Shown here in pieces: positions 33,332-34,284 of a stretch of DNA of 34,284 bases. The stretch comes from JADJEI01 sp035328465 (lineage in GTDB: Bacteria > Bacteroidota > Ignavibacteria > Ignavibacteriales > Ignavibacteriaceae): NCBI GenBank assembly GCA_035328465.1, contig DAOLIQ010000027.1:1-34284 (forward strand), in the 5' to 3' direction. The notes under the pieces were generated by a model, which was not told the DNA's origin, did not search any database, and saw only the letters and a program-made list of their open reading frames with translations. The position numbers were made by a program, and so were the translations under genes. Each line of letters opens with the position of its first letter. Position 1 is the first letter of the stretch.

Positions 33332-33956
33332 CTTTGGTCCCTTTCTTAACTACTGAATATAACTCATCAATATTTTCATTGCTCAAAGCGATAGATCCAT
33401 CTGTCCAATTATAAACAAAAGGCAAATTTTTGAAAATAAAATTAAGCCTCCCGATTCCGTGAATGCCTATATTGCCGCCTAAAATTTTACTGAACGGAGT
33501 GCAGTCCCCATAATAATAATTGAATTTAATATCCTCAAATTCTTTCAGCGAGATACTTCCTCTCCTTAACGCCTCCTCGGCATCTTCAAGATTTGGATAA
33601 TTTATTCTAAAAAATTTGTGATACTGACTTGCGGTATCAATGCTGCAGATTTTATAAACGCCGATGGGAGTGCTTCCATCACCATCAACTTTTTTTGGTT
33701 CTTTTACATTTCTTCCGAAGGACGCTTTGTATGTTTTTACTAAGGTTGTATCATCAAATAAAGACAAACTGAATGCGCTTCTATCAATTACGATGATTAC
33801 TTTTTCAAATTCTTTTATTCCTTTAAGCGCCATAGCTTCTTTAAGAGTAACTTCTCTCAAGTTTAAAATTATTCCATATACCACTACCCCGACAAGAAAA
33901 ATCAGAATGCTTAAGATCATAAAACTGATATTTTTGATAACCCTAAAGTCTATCAT
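33318..33956 (-). CDS. YkuD-fold L,D-transpeptidase homologue, catalytic Cys replaced by Ser
   Basis: This 212-residue protein has one N-terminal membrane helix (about 10-31), then a YkuD-like domain. 'VIIVIDRSAFSLSLFDD', 'DGDGSTPIGVYKI' and 'GNIGIHGIG' (H166) match. The catalytic motif, normally [S/T]-x-G-C-I-[A/R]-[L/V], reads 'TDGSIALSN', so the nucleophile Cys is Ser188 (codon TCT at 33393-33395). Typical members form 3-3 cross-links or attach proteins to peptidoglycan using that Cys. This one may be non-catalytic or act by Ser. It appears to be first in the run leading to bamA-like, yicC and gmk. Confidence 0.8.
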   Translation of the reverse strand: MIDFRVIKNISFMILSILIFLVGVVVYGIILNLREVTLKEAMALKGIKEFEKVIIVIDRSAFSLSLFDDTTLVKTYKASFGRNVKEPKKVDGDGSTPIGVYKICSIDTASQYHKFFRINYPNLEDAEEALRRGSISLKEFEDIKFNYYYGDCTPFSKILGGNIGIHGIGRLNFIFKNLPFVYNWTDGSIALSNENIDELYSVVKKGTKVVIK

Positions 33957-34284
33957 TTAATAAATCCTGTCATTCGGTAATTACGGTGTATTATCTTAAA
34001 TAAATTTTATAGTTCAAATTAAAGAAAAGGCAGAATATTTGGGAGTAAATAAACGAATTAAAATACAAGTGCTTGTTTTTTCGGGATATAGAAACTGAAG
34101 CCGGTTGTAACAACCTGGTTTTATTTAATGCATTTTTTTTACTCTTCTTCTAAGGCACAGTTTATTATCTGTATTATTTATTTACGATTCGGTAAGTTTT
34201 GATGAAGCGTTTGTACCTTTTTTACCGACGCTTATTTGCAAATTTATTTTTCCTTTGAATTTAGTAAAATTTGCGGGAGGGGAG
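33957..34284. other. Non-coding right edge (328 bases)
   Basis: I see no gene. It holds the L,D-transpeptidase leader on the minus strand, a small bulged hairpin followed by TTTTATTT near 34101-34126, a pair of overlapping inverted repeats at 34189-34233, and a purine-rich end 'GGGAGGGGAG' that looks like a ribosome-binding site for a plus-strand gene just beyond the window. Confidence 0.45.
34275..34284 (+). promoter_or_regulatory. Possible ribosome-binding site of a gene starting past the right edge
   Basis: GGGAGGGGAG ends the window and resembles a Shine-Dalgarno. The start codon would be outside the sequence, so this is a guess. Confidence 0.3.

Noticed and set aside
26795..33956. Defence or mobile island in the long minus-strand run.
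   Set aside because: All recognisable genes are housekeeping or envelope genes in common bacterial order; no integrase, transposase or att-like repeats are seen.
34101..34126. Hairpin GGTTG/CAACC followed by TTTTATTT as a terminator.
   Set aside because: The stem is short with a bulge and no upstream plus-strand gene is visible.

Overview
The window is a low-GC bacterial chromosome segment that most resembles Ignavibacteria or a close Bacteroidota-side lineage. The main evidence is a type IX secretion C-terminal tail with the signature 'NYPNPFNPSTNIQYTIS' (4051..5523), a PorQ/PorV-type outer-membrane protein beside it, a DUF47-PiT phosphate pair, and several -7 elements of the Bacteroidota form TAnnTTTG. 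Genes are dense, mostly on the minus strand, and AT-rich throughout. I see no phage, transposase, CRISPR array, rRNA or tRNA. The assignment rests on gene content and motifs, not on a phylogeny.

Layout. 181-2800 (-): membrane-fusion adaptor, VTC-type polyphosphate polymerase domain and DUF4956 membrane protein. 3067-5523: PorQ-like protein (+) with its terminator, convergent with a T9SS cargo (-). 5635-8268 (-): glycyl-tRNA synthetase followed by a secreted TPR protein. 8423-10032 (+): PhoU-like DUF47 protein and PiT phosphate transporter. 10038-14631 (-): tryptophanase, a DUF4905-like protein, AMMECR1 (AmmA), MEMO (AmmB) and a DUF2520 Rossmann protein in one run. 14801-15625 (+): YIP1 membrane protein. 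15658-18668 (-): lipoprotein and PriA. 18797-19840 (-): LD-carboxypeptidase. 19908-24125: polysaccharide-linked genes (SLBB export protein, RmlB, a small beta-barrel-like protein, and an RmlD-like reductase on +). 24139-26486 (-): DUF1460 amidase-like protein and DnaB. 26795-33956 (-): a housekeeping and envelope run of L,D-transpeptidase homologue, lipoprotein, BamA/TamA-like barrel, YicC, Gmk, RpoZ, CoaBC and type 4 uracil-DNA glycosylase.

How the genes fit together. Much of the window serves the cell envelope: T9SS export, beta-barrel biogenesis, peptidoglycan turnover (S66 peptidase, YkuD homologue, DUF1460) and polysaccharide synthesis and export. A phosphate theme appears twice, in the VTC/DUF4956 module and the DUF47/PiT pair. 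YicC-Gmk-RpoZ-CoaBC is a classic bacterial housekeeping order.

Most notable points. Glycyl-tRNA synthetase has no ATG, GTG or TTG that preserves its conserved N-terminus, but has a strong Shine-Dalgarno placed in front of an in-frame ATC. The YkuD homologue carries Ser where the catalytic Cys belongs. A VTC/DUF4956 pair is linked to an orphan membrane-fusion adaptor. A perfect 14-bp inverted repeat with a TTCG loop overlaps the priA stop codon. A 22-bp tandem duplication lies at the end of the uracil-DNA glycosylase gene. I do not find a clear defence system or other wholly novel machine; the VTC-adaptor module and the AUC-start synthetase are the strongest leads.
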